Shown: positions 33,018 to 41,699 of the stretch, piece after piece | How the letters are laid out: each line of letters begins with the position of its first letter | Position numbering within the stretch: position 1 is the stretch's first letter | NCBI GenBank assembly: GCA_903905455.1 | Contig: CAIVGN010000197.1 | Location: 1 to 64,000, forward strand | Direction: 5' to 3' | DNA length: 64,000 nucleotides | Origin: an uncultured Archangium sp. | GTDB taxonomy: Bacteria; Myxococcota; Myxococcia; Myxococcales; Myxococcaceae | Position numbers and translations under genes: made by a program | The notes under the pieces: model-generated | The model's database searches: none | What the model was told of the DNA's origin: nothing | The model's input: the letters and a program-made list of their open reading frames with translations, nothing else

Positions 33018-33736
33018 TGCGTTGGTTGATGCTGTCGTTGGTGGTGCTCAGCGGCTGCAAGGCGAAGCCGGTCGCGCCGGTGAAGGTCGCCGCGGCGTCG
33101 GATCTCACCGAGGTCTTCGCCGAGCTGGGGCAGCGCTTCGAGGCCGAGACGAAGACCCGGGTGGTGTTCTCGTTCGGCTCGTCGGGCCTGCTGGCCAAGC
33201 AGCTCTCTGAGGGCGCGCCCTTCGACGTGTTCGCCTCGGCGAGCGTGGCCTTCGTCAACGACACGGTGAAGGCCGGCGCGTGTGACGGCGCGACGGTGCA
33301 ACACTACGCGCGGGGTCGCCTCGCCCTCGCTGGGCACGCCCCGCTGCCCGCCTTCACCGCGCTGGCCGACGAAGCCAACAAGCGCATCGCCATCGCCAAC
33401 CCGGAGCATGCCCCCTACGGCCGCGCCGCGAAGGAAGCGCTGCAGAAGGCCGGGCTGTGGGACGCCGTGGCCTCGCGCATCGTCTACGCCGAGAACGTGC
33501 GCCAGGCGCTGCAGCTCGCCGACACCGGCAACGTCGAGGTGGCGCTCGTGGCGTGGTCGAACGTGGTGCACCGCGAGGGCGTGGTGCTCGTCGACGACGC
33601 GCTGCACGCGCCCATCGAGCAGTCCCTGGTGCGCTGCCAACGCGGCGAGAACGCCGAGGGCGGGAAGCAGTTCGTCGAGTTCCTCGCGCGGCCGGAGTCG
33701 CGCGCGGTGCTCCTGAAGTCCGGCTTCAGCGAATAG
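33017..33736 (+). CDS. modA: Molybdate ABC transporter substrate-binding protein
   Basis: From ATG 33017, overlapping the previous stop, it encodes 239 residues. A lipoprotein signal ends VVLSGC. The mature part follows ModA: VKVAAASDLTEVFAELG, then VFSFGSSGLLAKQL with the oxyanion-binding Ser pair, GAPFDVFASAS, and IANPEHAPYGRAAKEAL. It should bind molybdate or tungstate in the periplasm and deliver it to a ModBC importer. No modB or modC is in this window, so it is an orphan here. Its last 11 bases overlap the convergent RNB gene. Confidence 0.92.
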   Translation: MRWLMLSLVVLSGCKAKPVAPVKVAAASDLTEVFAELGQRFEAETKTRVVFSFGSSGLLAKQLSEGAPFDVFASASVAFVNDTVKAGACDGATVQHYARGRLALAGHAPLPAFTALADEANKRIAIANPEHAPYGRAAKEALQKAGLWDAVASRIVYAENVRQALQLADTGNVEVALVAWSNVVHREGVVLVDDALHAPIEQSLVRCQRGENAEGGKQFVEFLARPESRAVLLKSGFSE

Positions 33737-35312
33737 TCGGCTCGAACACCCAGCGCTTCGTCTTCTCGTCGCGCCTGGAGAGCACCAGCTCCAACTGCTG
33801 CCCCAGCTGCAGCAGCGGGACGTCCTTCCCCTTGGCCCGCAGGTAAGCCCCTTCTTCCGCGGGCTCGAGCCAGGCGCCCTTGAAGAACGGCGCGAGGTCG
33901 AAGAGGTAGAGCTTCACGTCGAGCGGCGGGGTGTCGAGGCGCACGTGCACCTTGTTGCTCGTCAGCCCCATCACCGTGCCGGAGAACCGGGTCCGCTCCG
34001 CGCGGGACCGGGTGAGCTGCGGGGCGAAGAGCCGGTTCATCACCACTTCGTTCGAGAGGTCCTGCACCCGGCGCTGGGTCGAGCGCGAGCGGTTGGCCAC
34101 CTGGACCACCTCGGCGCGGAGCACCTCGTCCTGGTCCGAAGGCGGGTGCACGCCGGTCATCAACTCCACGGCCTCCTTGTGGAGGAAGACCCCGACCATC
34201 TCGCGCATGGGGGCCGAGAAGCGCGCGTAGGGCTCGGCGCCCACGCCGGTGTGCGGGCCGGGCTCGGTCGAGTATTCGGAGCGCAGGTTCACCATCACCG
34301 CCTGGCGGGTGATCGCCGCGACCAGGCGATCTTCCCGCGAGCCCGGCGCGGCCCGCGGCAGGTGCGCGAGGTACTTGCTCAGCGGCGTCGTCTCGCGGTT
34401 CCACACCCAGGGATCGCTCGCGAGGCCCTGCCGCTGCGCCACGCAGGCGGTCAGCTTCGAGAGCGACTCCAGCCGCTCCGGCTCCGGGCCGCCCTGCACG
34501 CGGTAGATGGGCTGCACCGAGGGGTTGGCGTACTCGCGCAGCAGCCGCCCGCCCTCGGCGTTGCACATCAGGGAGATCTGCTCGTTCCACAGCTCGACCT
34601 CGTCGCGCACCGCCTCCATCACCGCGAACGAGACGCCCTCGCCGTCGAGCTCGATGGTCACCTCTTCCCGCCGATAGCGGATGAGGCCACGGCGCGCCGC
34701 GAGGTCCATGCGCCGCCGGCCCACCTCGCGCAGCAGGCACATGCTGTCCTCGAAGGCCTCGCCCCGCAGCCGGCTCTGCGCCGGCGCGTCGACGAGCCGC
34801 TGCACGTCGCCGAAGGACAGCTTGGCCCGGCTCTGCACCCGCGCGCGCTCGAGCCGCGTGTGGGTCAGCTCTCCAGCCGCGTCGAGGTGGTGGAAGAAGA
34901 TGATCGCCCGGCGTGGCCCGTCGGCGTTGAGCGAGATGAGCCCCTCGGACAACGCCCGGGGCAGCATCGGCACCGAGAAGCCGGGGAAGTAGTAGCTGGC
35001 CCCGCGCTTCATGGCCTCGGCGAACAGGGCCGAGCCCGGTCGCACGTAGAAGGCCGCGTCGGCGATGGCGTAGGCGACGACGAAGCCCGCGCCCTCGCGG
35101 TCGACGAAGATCGCCTGGTCGAGATCCTTCGAGTGCACCCCGTCGATGGTGACGAAGGGCATCGCGGTGCGGTCGACCAGCGCCGGGTCATCGATGTGCG
35201 GCGAGGCGAGCCACGCCTCGGTCTCGGCCAGCACCTCCGGAGGGAAGTCGACGCTCAACTGCAGCGCCTTGACGATGTCCTGCAGCTCTTCCCGGGCCGT
35301 CTGCTTGGTCAT
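33726..35312 (-). CDS. RNB-domain (RNase II/R family) exoribonuclease
   Basis: From ATG 35312 the protein has 528 residues. The RNB catalytic motif reads TIDGVHSKDLDQAIFV (Asp57, Asp63, Asp65, then Gln66 where RNase II has Asp), followed by YAIADAAFYV and GFSVPMLPRALSEGLISLN. The last part (about 420-528) resembles a C-terminal RNA-binding S1-like barrel. The N-terminal cold-shock domains of E. coli RNase II/R are missing, so it belongs to the short subfamily, in which the DQA form is common. It probably degrades RNA 3' to 5'. The start overlaps the end of plsC (ATGA). Confidence 0.87.
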   Translation of the reverse strand: MTKQTAREELQDIVKALQLSVDFPPEVLAETEAWLASPHIDDPALVDRTAMPFVTIDGVHSKDLDQAIFVDREGAGFVVAYAIADAAFYVRPGSALFAEAMKRGASYYFPGFSVPMLPRALSEGLISLNADGPRRAIIFFHHLDAAGELTHTRLERARVQSRAKLSFGDVQRLVDAPAQSRLRGEAFEDSMCLLREVGRRRMDLAARRGLIRYRREEVTIELDGEGVSFAVMEAVRDEVELWNEQISLMCNAEGGRLLREYANPSVQPIYRVQGGPEPERLESLSKLTACVAQRQGLASDPWVWNRETTPLSKYLAHLPRAAPGSREDRLVAAITRQAVMVNLRSEYSTEPGPHTGVGAEPYARFSAPMREMVGVFLHKEAVELMTGVHPPSDQDEVLRAEVVQVANRSRSTQRRVQDLSNEVVMNRLFAPQLTRSRAERTRFSGTVMGLTSNKVHVRLDTPPLDVKLYLFDLAPFFKGAWLEPAEEGAYLRAKGKDVPLLQLGQQLELVLSRRDEKTKRWVFEPTIR

Positions 35313-36052
35313 CGTTCCATCTCGGCCACGATGCGGTTGCCCGCCTCGAGCAACTTCGCCACCTCGGCGTGGGCGCGCAGCGTCAGCTCCTCCCGCGCCT
35401 CCGGGGGCAGCCCCTTCGTCTCGATGGGCGTGCCGATCATCAGCACCGAGGGGCGCGGGCGAATCGCCGCCGAGCCCTTCTCGAGAATGCGGTGCGTGCC
35501 CGCGATGGCCGCGGGGATCAGCGGCACCCCGGCCTCGATGGCCATCATCGCCGCGCCCTTCTTGAAGGGTCGCAGCAGGCCGTCGTCGCTGCGCGTGCCC
35601 TCGGCGAAGAACACCACGCTCACCCGGTCGCGCACCGCCGTCGCCGCGTCGTGGAGCTTGGCCTTGTCCGAAGAGCCGCCGGTGCGCTCGACGAAGATGT
35701 TGCCGGCGCGGCGCAGCGCGGGGCCCAGCAAGGGCACCTTGAGCAACTCCTGCTTCGCCACGTACCGCATGTGCCGGCGGATGTGACGGAACAGCACCAG
35801 CGCGTCGAAGTTCGACTGGTGGTTGGCGCAGAGCACGAAGTTGCCCGCGGGCAGGTTCTCGAGCCCGTGACACACGGTGCGCACCCCGGAGGCCCGCAGG
35901 ATGGAGTCGGCCCACAGGTAGATGGCGCCATCGGGGGCACGTTCATCGACGAAGCTCAGGGCCGAGACGATCGGCGACAAGACGCCCGTGATGCCCACTG
36001 CGGCCGCACCGGAGAACGCGGTGCGAATCAGCTCGGAAGGTTTGGGGAGCAC
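35309..36052 (-). CDS. plsC: 1-acyl-sn-glycerol-3-phosphate acyltransferase (PlsC family)
   Basis: The 247-residue protein carries the acyltransferase motif NHQSNFD (His78, Asp83), FVERTGGSSD, the block FFAEGTRSDDG and VPLIPAAIAGTH. This enzyme adds the second acyl chain to make phosphatidic acid, the parent of phospholipids. The N-terminal hydrophobic region (about 12-32) anchors it in the inner membrane. It overlaps the RNB exoribonuclease gene by 4 bases (ATGA), so one transcript carries both. The functional link is not obvious. Confidence 0.93.
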   Translation of the reverse strand: MLPKPSELIRTAFSGAAAVGITGVLSPIVSALSFVDERAPDGAIYLWADSILRASGVRTVCHGLENLPAGNFVLCANHQSNFDALVLFRHIRRHMRYVAKQELLKVPLLGPALRRAGNIFVERTGGSSDKAKLHDAATAVRDRVSVVFFAEGTRSDDGLLRPFKKGAAMMAIEAGVPLIPAAIAGTHRILEKGSAAIRPRPSVLMIGTPIETKGLPPEAREELTLRAHAEVAKLLEAGNRIVAEMER

Positions 36053-36070
36053 GCGGCGAACGCTACCGCG

Positions 36071-37060
36071 TCAAGCGAAGTCGCGCGCGGGGAAGAGCAG
36101 CACCTGTTCGATCTCGGTGACACCCATCAGCAGCATCAACACCCGGTCCAGGCCCACCGCGATTCCCCCCGAGGGAGGCATGCGGGGCAGCGCCTCGAGG
36201 AAGGGCTCGTCGAGCGCGAAGACCGGCCGCCCCAGGGTGCGCCGCAGCTCCTGCTCTTCGACCAGCCGCGCGCGCTGCTCGGCCGCGTCGGTGAGTTCCG
36301 AGAAGCCGTTCGCGAGCTCGACCCCGTTGGCGTACAGCTCGACGCGCTCGGCCACCCGCGGGTCGCCCGGCTTGAGCCGCGAGAGCGAGGCCATCGACGC
36401 GGGGTACTCGATGAGGAACGTGGGGCGCCCGAAGCCCAGCTTCCGCTCCACCCGCTCGAGGAACACGTGGAAGAAGACGTCGTCGAAGCTGGTCGATGAG
36501 CCCACGTGCACGCCGGCCTCCAATGCCGCCTGGCGCAGTGACGGCCCGTCGGGGTGCGCGAAGAGATCGATGCCCGTGTGCCGCAGCACCGCGTCGCGCA
36601 CCGTCAGCCGCTCGAAGGGCAGCTGGGTAAAGAGCCCCAGGCTGGGCGCCACGGTCCGCTCCACCGCGGCCAGCGCCCCTTCCAGGTCGGCCATGATCGC
36701 GTGGTAGTCCGCGTGCGGCCGGTAGAACTCCAGCATCGTGAACTCGGGGTTGTGCGTGCTGGAGATCTCCCCGTTCCGGTACGTCTTGCAGAGCTGGAAG
36801 ATCGGCGGGCTCCCGTCGGCCAGCAGCCGCTTCATCGCGTACTCGGGGCTGGTGTGGAGCCACAGCGAGCGCTTCGAGCCCACCCCGGTCTGGGGGATGA
36901 ACGGCGCCTCGAAGGGGTCGATGTGGGGCTCGAGCCCGGGCGTGGCGATCAACGTCGGCGTCTCGACCTCGAGGTACTGCTCGCCGCCGAAGAACGCTCG
37001 CAGCGCCCCGTACGTCTGCATGCGCGCACGCGCGGCGCGCCACTGGAGCTGGCTGGGCAC
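36071..37060 (-). CDS. epmA: EF-P--lysine ligase (EpmA/GenX-like)
   Basis: GTG-started, 329 residues, which is the length of EpmA. It is a class II lysyl-tRNA-synthetase-like catalytic core without the anticodon domain: LEVETPTLIATPGLEPHIDP (motif 1 region), YRNGEISSTHNPEFTMLEFY (motif 2) and GGIAVGLDRVLMLLMG (motif 3). EpmA attaches beta-lysine to elongation factor P, which helps the ribosome through polyproline stretches. The start follows the MaoC-like stop with no gap, so the two are co-transcribed. EF-P and EpmB are not in the window. Confidence 0.93.
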   Translation of the reverse strand: MPSQLQWRAARARMQTYGALRAFFGGEQYLEVETPTLIATPGLEPHIDPFEAPFIPQTGVGSKRSLWLHTSPEYAMKRLLADGSPPIFQLCKTYRNGEISSTHNPEFTMLEFYRPHADYHAIMADLEGALAAVERTVAPSLGLFTQLPFERLTVRDAVLRHTGIDLFAHPDGPSLRQAALEAGVHVGSSTSFDDVFFHVFLERVERKLGFGRPTFLIEYPASMASLSRLKPGDPRVAERVELYANGVELANGFSELTDAAEQRARLVEEQELRRTLGRPVFALDEPFLEALPRMPPSGGIAVGLDRVLMLLMGVTEIEQVLLFPARDFA

Positions 37061-37510
37061 TTACGGGGCCCGCTTCTTGAACATGCCCCAGCCGGTCATG
37101 TGCATCACCGGCTCGTCCTTCTGGTTGAACACCTCCCACTTCGAGAGCACGGAGCCCATCTCGGGGCGGCTGCGCGAGGGGCGCTGCTCGAGCACGGTCA
37201 TCTTCCACTTCAGGGTGTCGCCCACGAAGACGGGCCTGGTCCACCGCAGCTCGTCGATGCCCGGGCTGCCGAGGCTCGCCGAGTCGAGCAGGTACGCGTC
37301 GCACATCATGCGCATGCACATCGCCGCGGTGTGCCAGCCGCTCGCGCACAGGGCGCCGAACAGCGAGTCCTTCGCGGCCTCGGGGTCGGTGTGGAAGTAC
37401 TGGGGGTCGTACTTCGTGGCGAACTCGATGATGTCCTCGGTCTTCACCGTGGGACCAGCGGCCTCGAGCACGAAGCCGGGCGTGAAGTCTTCGAAGTACC
37501 AGCGGGGCAT
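37061..37510 (-). CDS. MaoC-like (R)-specific enoyl-CoA hydratase-family protein
   Basis: The 149-residue protein has a hot-dog fold pattern of the MaoC family: an N-terminal FEDFTPGFVLEAAGPTVK, then IIEFATKYDPQYFHTDPEAA with the conserved Asp and His of the hydratase site, and LFGALCASGWHTAAMCMRMM. The C-terminal strands (VFVGDTLKWKMTVLEQ) complete the fold. The enzyme likely hydrates an enoyl thioester. Its stop abuts the EpmA start. The role in fatty-acid or polyketide metabolism is not shown by the neighbours. Confidence 0.85.
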   Translation of the reverse strand: MPRWYFEDFTPGFVLEAAGPTVKTEDIIEFATKYDPQYFHTDPEAAKDSLFGALCASGWHTAAMCMRMMCDAYLLDSASLGSPGIDELRWTRPVFVGDTLKWKMTVLEQRPSRSRPEMGSVLSKWEVFNQKDEPVMHMTGWGMFKKRAP

Positions 37511-37577
37511 GCGCTGCTCTTCCCACAGCCTCGCGTCAGGAAATAGTCGAACGTGGTCCAGCGGTTAAGGTGAACAG

Positions 37578-39050
37578 ATGCGTGCGCAGTGGTTCTCGAT
37601 GGCTGGCGTGGTGTTGCTGCTGACGGCGTGCCCCAGGAGCGCGCCCCCCACCGATCTCGCAGCGCCGCCGGTGGACGCCGGGACCACCGAGGCCGAGCGC
37701 CTCGGGCCGAAGGTCGATGCCCTCGAGCAGGAGGTCGCCCTCGTGGTCCAGCGCGTCGACGAGGCCCTGTGGCAGCACTGGACCGCCGGAGCCCCCCTCG
37801 ATCTCCCCGCCGCCACCAGGGGCCACGAGGCGCTGTTCTCCAAGGAGTCCCTGGCCACGCTGCGCAAGGCGCGCACCCTGCGGCCCCAGGACGACGAGCG
37901 CCTGGAGCACCTCACCCGCTGGCTCGCCGGGGAGCTGCTGGCGCGCGGGGTCGCCGCCGAGTCCGAGGCCCTGGCGAACCTCGAGGCCAGCACCACCTTC
38001 ACCGTCGACGGCAAGGAGTTCGCCTTCCGCGATCTCAACAAGCTGCTGGTCAGCGAGAAGAGCGCCGTCAAGCGACGCGCCCTGTGGACCGCGTCTCACG
38101 CCGCCGCCCTGCGCCTCGACGCGGCCATCGCCCGCCGTGACGAGAAGCTCAAGGAGGTGCTCGCCGCGTACGACCTCGGCGCTCCGCTCGACTTCGAGGC
38201 CTCGACCCGGCAGCTCGACCTCGACGTGCTCCACCAGGAGGCCGACGAGACGCTGACCCGCACCGAGGCCGAGTGGAAGGCGACGCTCCAGGCGCTGGCC
38301 GACGCCGACGTGAAGCTGCCGTTGACCGCGCTGACCCGCGGCGATCTCCCGCGGCTGCTCAAGGTGCCCGCGGCCCTCGACGCCGAGTTCCCCCGGGCGA
38401 AGATCGCCGCCCGCGCGCTGCAGACCCTCGGCACCCTGGGCGGGTATGGCCAGCCGGGCCTCACCCTCGATCTCGCCGAGGCGGCGAAGAAGAACCCGCT
38501 GCCCCTGACCGTGGCGCCCACCCCGCTGGACGTGCGCGTCAGCGTGCGCCCCCTGGGCGGCCTGCGCGATCAACAGCTGGTGCTCAGCGAGCTCGGCGCC
38601 GCCCTCGCGCTGCACCGCGCGCGCGCCCTGCCCTTCGCCCGAGCCCGCCTCGAGAACCCCGTGGTCGCCCTGCGCGGCAGCGAGCTCTTCGCCACCCTGC
38701 TCACCGAGGAGAAGTGGCTCGCCGCCAACGAGGTCGGTCAGCGAGACGCGGTGATCGCCGCGGCCCGGGCCCAGCACCTCTTCGCGCTGCGCCGCGCGGC
38801 CAGCGTGGTACTGGCCAAGCTCGACACCTGGCCGCTCGCCGACGAGGCCGAGGCCCGCGCGAAGTTCGTGGCGGTGATGGCCCGCGCGACGGCGCTCACG
38901 CTGAGCCCCGAGGAGGGCGCGCGCTGGCGGCTGGAGACCGATGACTTCTTGAGGAGCGCCACCCAGCTCCAGGCGATGTTGCGCGCCGAGCAGTGGCAAG
39001 GACAGCTGGGTGAGGAGTGGTGGACGAAGCCACTGCCCTCCTCACCCTGA
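37578..39050 (+). CDS. Large lipoprotein, possibly an M3-peptidase-like fold without HExxH
   Basis: This 490-residue protein begins with a lipoprotein signal (VVLLLTAC, Cys18) and an Ala/Pro/Asp linker. The body is almost all alpha helix: repeated stretches such as AVKRRALWTASHAAALRLDA and EADETLTRTEAEWKATLQAL. The order and spacing resemble M2/M3 oligoendopeptidases or carboxypeptidases, but the HExxH zinc motif is absent, so if related it is inactive. Near the C-terminus WQGQLGEEWWTKPLP recalls the end of such proteins. It is likely anchored in a membrane and facing the periplasm. Assignment is by impression, not by an exact motif. Confidence 0.5.
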   Translation: MRAQWFSMAGVVLLLTACPRSAPPTDLAAPPVDAGTTEAERLGPKVDALEQEVALVVQRVDEALWQHWTAGAPLDLPAATRGHEALFSKESLATLRKARTLRPQDDERLEHLTRWLAGELLARGVAAESEALANLEASTTFTVDGKEFAFRDLNKLLVSEKSAVKRRALWTASHAAALRLDAAIARRDEKLKEVLAAYDLGAPLDFEASTRQLDLDVLHQEADETLTRTEAEWKATLQALADADVKLPLTALTRGDLPRLLKVPAALDAEFPRAKIAARALQTLGTLGGYGQPGLTLDLAEAAKKNPLPLTVAPTPLDVRVSVRPLGGLRDQQLVLSELGAALALHRARALPFARARLENPVVALRGSELFATLLTEEKWLAANEVGQRDAVIAAARAQHLFALRRAASVVLAKLDTWPLADEAEARAKFVAVMARATALTLSPEEGARWRLETDDFLRSATQLQAMLRAEQWQGQLGEEWWTKPLPSSP

Positions 39051-39065
39051 ATCACGACGGCCTGG

Positions 39066-40154
39066 TCAGAGCTGCTTCATCAGGTCGGCCTTCTTGCCGT
39101 TGAACTCGTCTTCGCTGATGAGGCCCGCGCCCTTGAGCTCGGCGAGCTCCTTCAAGCGGTCCATCACCGAGCGCTGCGCCGGGGCCGCCGCCGCTGCGGG
39201 CGCGTTCTGCGCCGCTGCGTGGGCCTGGGCCTGCTGGTTCTGCTGCTGGTTCTGCTGAACCTGGTTCTGGTTCATGAACATCTGGGCCATGCCGAAGCCC
39301 ATGCCCATGCCCATGCCACCCAGGGCCTGGCCGGAGCCACCGCCGCCCTCGCCGCCGCCCTTGGCCATGCCCTCGGCCGCGCCGAGCATCGCCTGGCCCT
39401 GCGCGTACTGCTGGAAGCCGCCGGCCAGCCGCGAGTAGGCCACGTCCTTCGAGAGCTTCTTCAGCGTCGCCTCGTCCTCGGGCTTGATGCTGATGGTGAA
39501 GTTGCCGAAGCGCACGATGCTCACGCCGTAGGTCGACGTGTGCACCCCGAGGCCCGCGATGACCTCGGTCTCGATCTCCTCGGTGTACGCGCCCGACGTC
39601 ACGTCGAGCAGCGGCCACTTCTTCTTCACGATGAGCTCGGCGATGCGGTCGCGCGTCACCTTGAGCACCTGGCTCTTGAACCAGCCGGTGAACTCCTCGT
39701 TGTCCGCCTTGCGCAGGCCGACCATGCCCACCAGCAGCTGCTCGGGGTTGGTCACCTGCATCGAGAAGTCGCCGTAGACCATGGTGCCGATGCCCAGGCC
39801 GGTCTCCGGGTCACGCACGTCGCCGATGGGGCCGCCGAACTTGATCTGCGGGAACTCGCGGGTGGTGACGAAATACACCTCCGCCACGAAGAGGTTGCCG
39901 CCGGTGACCTTCTCGAGCAGCGCCGAGAGGAACGGGATGTTGTTGGTGTCGAGGTTGTGGCGCCCGGGGCCCAGCTTGCCGGCGACGATGCCGTCCTTGA
40001 CGAAGAGCGCGACCTCGTCGGCCTGCACCGTCAGCTGCGTCATCACCCGAATGTTCCGCTCGGGGTACTTGTAGATGATCTGGTTCTTGGCCTCGTCGGC
40101 GCGGGCGATGAAGTTGCGCTGCGCTTCGGACTTCAGCGAGTCGAAGATTCCCAT
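39066..40154 (-). CDS. SPFH-domain protein with C-terminal SHOCT
   Basis: From ATG 40154 the protein is 362 residues. Residues 1-250 form an SPFH/YdjI-like ('virion core') domain (MGIFDSLKSEAQRNFIARAD start; FPQIKFGGPIGDVRDPET). Then comes a low-complexity linker rich in Gly and Met (QALGGMGMGMGFGMAQMFM) and Gln/Asn, and an Ala-rich part. The C-terminus (LKELAELKGAGLISEDEFNG) is a SHOCT module, a short domain for oligomerisation. There is no membrane helix or signal. A scaffold or chaperone-like role at membranes or in protein quality control is inferred. The start faces a methyltransferase gene. Confidence 0.82.
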   Translation of the reverse strand: MGIFDSLKSEAQRNFIARADEAKNQIIYKYPERNIRVMTQLTVQADEVALFVKDGIVAGKLGPGRHNLDTNNIPFLSALLEKVTGGNLFVAEVYFVTTREFPQIKFGGPIGDVRDPETGLGIGTMVYGDFSMQVTNPEQLLVGMVGLRKADNEEFTGWFKSQVLKVTRDRIAELIVKKKWPLLDVTSGAYTEEIETEVIAGLGVHTSTYGVSIVRFGNFTISIKPEDEATLKKLSKDVAYSRLAGGFQQYAQGQAMLGAAEGMAKGGGEGGGGSGQALGGMGMGMGFGMAQMFMNQNQVQQNQQQNQQAQAHAAAQNAPAAAAAPAQRSVMDRLKELAELKGAGLISEDEFNGKKADLMKQL

Positions 40155-40267
40155 TGCTTGAGTTCTCCCAGGAGTCACTGCGGGGTGAAGGTGCACCACG
40201 AGCTGCGGAACGATTGAGCGGCCGCACGATTGCAGAACGCAACCCATTGATCCATGAACTGATTCCC

Positions 40268-40897
40268 ATGGGCGACGAACTCCACAAGCACGGGCGGTTC
40301 TTCGACGGGTGGTCGCGCTTCTACCGGGCCGGTCCCATCGGGTGGCAGCTGCGCCGCGTGCAGCGCCGGGCCCTCGAGCGGCTCCACCTCGCCCCCGGGG
40401 AGCGGGTGCTGGACCTGGGCTGCGGGCCGGGGGACGGCTGCGCGCTCATCGCGCGGGCGGGGGCGACGGCCATCGGCCTGGACTACTCGCCCGGGATGAT
40501 CGGGCAGGCCCGCGCCGAGCCGGCCCTCACCGGCCGCCTCACCCGGGGCGACGCCGGCCACCTGCCCTTCGCCGACGCCAGCTTCGACAAGCTGGTGTGC
40601 ACCAACTCGTTCCACCACTACCCGCACCACCTCGCCGCCCTGCGCGAGATGCACCGCGTGCTCAAGCCCGGGGGCCTGCTGGGCCTCGTCGACCCGCGCC
40701 GAGATCACCTCTTCGGCTGGGCGGCGATCGATCTCGTGGAGAACGCCCTCTTCGGCCTCGAGGAGGTGCGCATCTTCTCGGTGCCCCACTGGTACCGCAT
40801 GCTGGGCGAGGCGGGCTTCACCCTCATCCGCGTCGAGCCGGGATCGCGCTGGAACCCGGCGGAGCGCGCCCTGGTCTTCGTGCAGGCCACCGCCTGA
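40268..40897 (+). CDS. SAM-dependent methyltransferase (class I)
   Basis: I choose ATG 40268 (209 residues), as the frame upstream lacks conservation-like pattern. The SAM-binding motif I reads VLDLGCGPGDGCALIARAG, followed by IGLDYSPGMIGQARAE, GDAGHLPFADASFDKLVCTN and LREMHRVLKPGGLLGLVDPR. This is the UbiE/BioC-like class I pattern. The target could be a lipid, quinone or small molecule. The acidic residue at the end of strand 2 (LDYS) is present, so SAM binding should be intact. It is convergent with the ABC permease gene. Confidence 0.85.
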   Translation: MGDELHKHGRFFDGWSRFYRAGPIGWQLRRVQRRALERLHLAPGERVLDLGCGPGDGCALIARAGATAIGLDYSPGMIGQARAEPALTGRLTRGDAGHLPFADASFDKLVCTNSFHHYPHHLAALREMHRVLKPGGLLGLVDPRRDHLFGWAAIDLVENALFGLEEVRIFSVPHWYRMLGEAGFTLIRVEPGSRWNPAERALVFVQATA

Positions 40898-40901
40898 ACA
40901 G

Positions 40902-41699
40902 TCAGCCCCAGCGCGACATGAGCCGCTCGCGATCGAACAGCCGCCGCGCCGCGAAGAGGATGCCCACGTCGAGCAGCAACACGAAGGCGCCCAACGCCGC
41001 GTAGTACCCGGGCCCGGCCTTGAGCACCCCGCCGAACTGCCCCGCGGCGAGGCCCACCAGCGGGAGCACGAAGAGCCCCGAGAGCTGCTGCGCCAGGCGG
41101 CTGTCTCCCACGCGCGCGCTGATCAACACCGCCACCCCGTTGCCGAAGAAGGCGAACAGCGGCGCGATGACCAGCACCCCGAAGGTCCACATCAGGTTGG
41201 GCAGCACCAGCTCCTTCGTCAGCGACCAGGCCACCGCGTCCACGCCCACGCACAGGCAGGCAAAGGCGATGAGACACACCGCGACGGAAGGAATGAGCGA
41301 GGCGAGGCTCTTGCCGATCACCAGCTCCAGCGGCGTCACCGGGGAGCTGAGCAGCGGCTCGAGGGTGCGCTTCTCCTTCTCGCCGGCCACCGCGTGCGAC
41401 GAGATGAGGATGGGCACGAACACCGGCATCACCAGGTACAGCACGAACCAGTCCGAGAGCACCTTGTCCACGAGGAAGCGGGCCGCGTGATCGGTGTTGA
41501 TGGTGAAGTCGTAATACAGCGCCATGGCGCGCAGGTTCGGGTCGTGGGGGTCGCGCACGTAGGTCCACACGATGCCCAGCGGCACGAGCACGATCACGCT
41601 GGGCAGCGCGAGCATCGACCACAACATGCCCTTGTTCTTGCGCAGCTCCAGCAGGTCCTTCCACAGCACGGCCTTCACCCGCGCGAACGAGAAGCTCAC
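40902..41699 (-). CDS. ABC-2 type transporter permease
   Basis: From GTG 41699, which overlaps the stop of the ATPase gene, the protein has 265 residues and six hydrophobic segments. The N-terminus (VKAVLWKDLLELRKNKGMLW) followed by a large loop and SHAVAGEKEKRTLEPLLSSP is characteristic of ABC-2 permeases such as NatB. With its ATPase partner it forms an exporter; Na+, drug or other substrates are possible. The last residues, DRERLMSRWG, are basic, on the inner side. Confidence 0.88.
   Translation of the reverse strand: MSFSFARVKAVLWKDLLELRKNKGMLWSMLALPSVIVLVPLGIVWTYVRDPHDPNLRAMALYYDFTINTDHAARFLVDKVLSDWFVLYLVMPVFVPILISSHAVAGEKEKRTLEPLLSSPVTPLELVIGKSLASLIPSVAVCLIAFACLCVGVDAVAWSLTKELVLPNLMWTFGVLVIAPLFAFFGNGVAVLISARVGDSRLAQQLSGLFVLPLVGLAAGQFGGVLKAGPGYYAALGAFVLLLDVGILFAARRLFDRERLMSRWG

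Noticed and set aside
33726-35312. RNB protein as a dead exoribonuclease because of Asp-to-Gln in the active site
   Set aside because: The DLDQA form occurs in a whole RNB subfamily, so the change alone does not show loss of activity.
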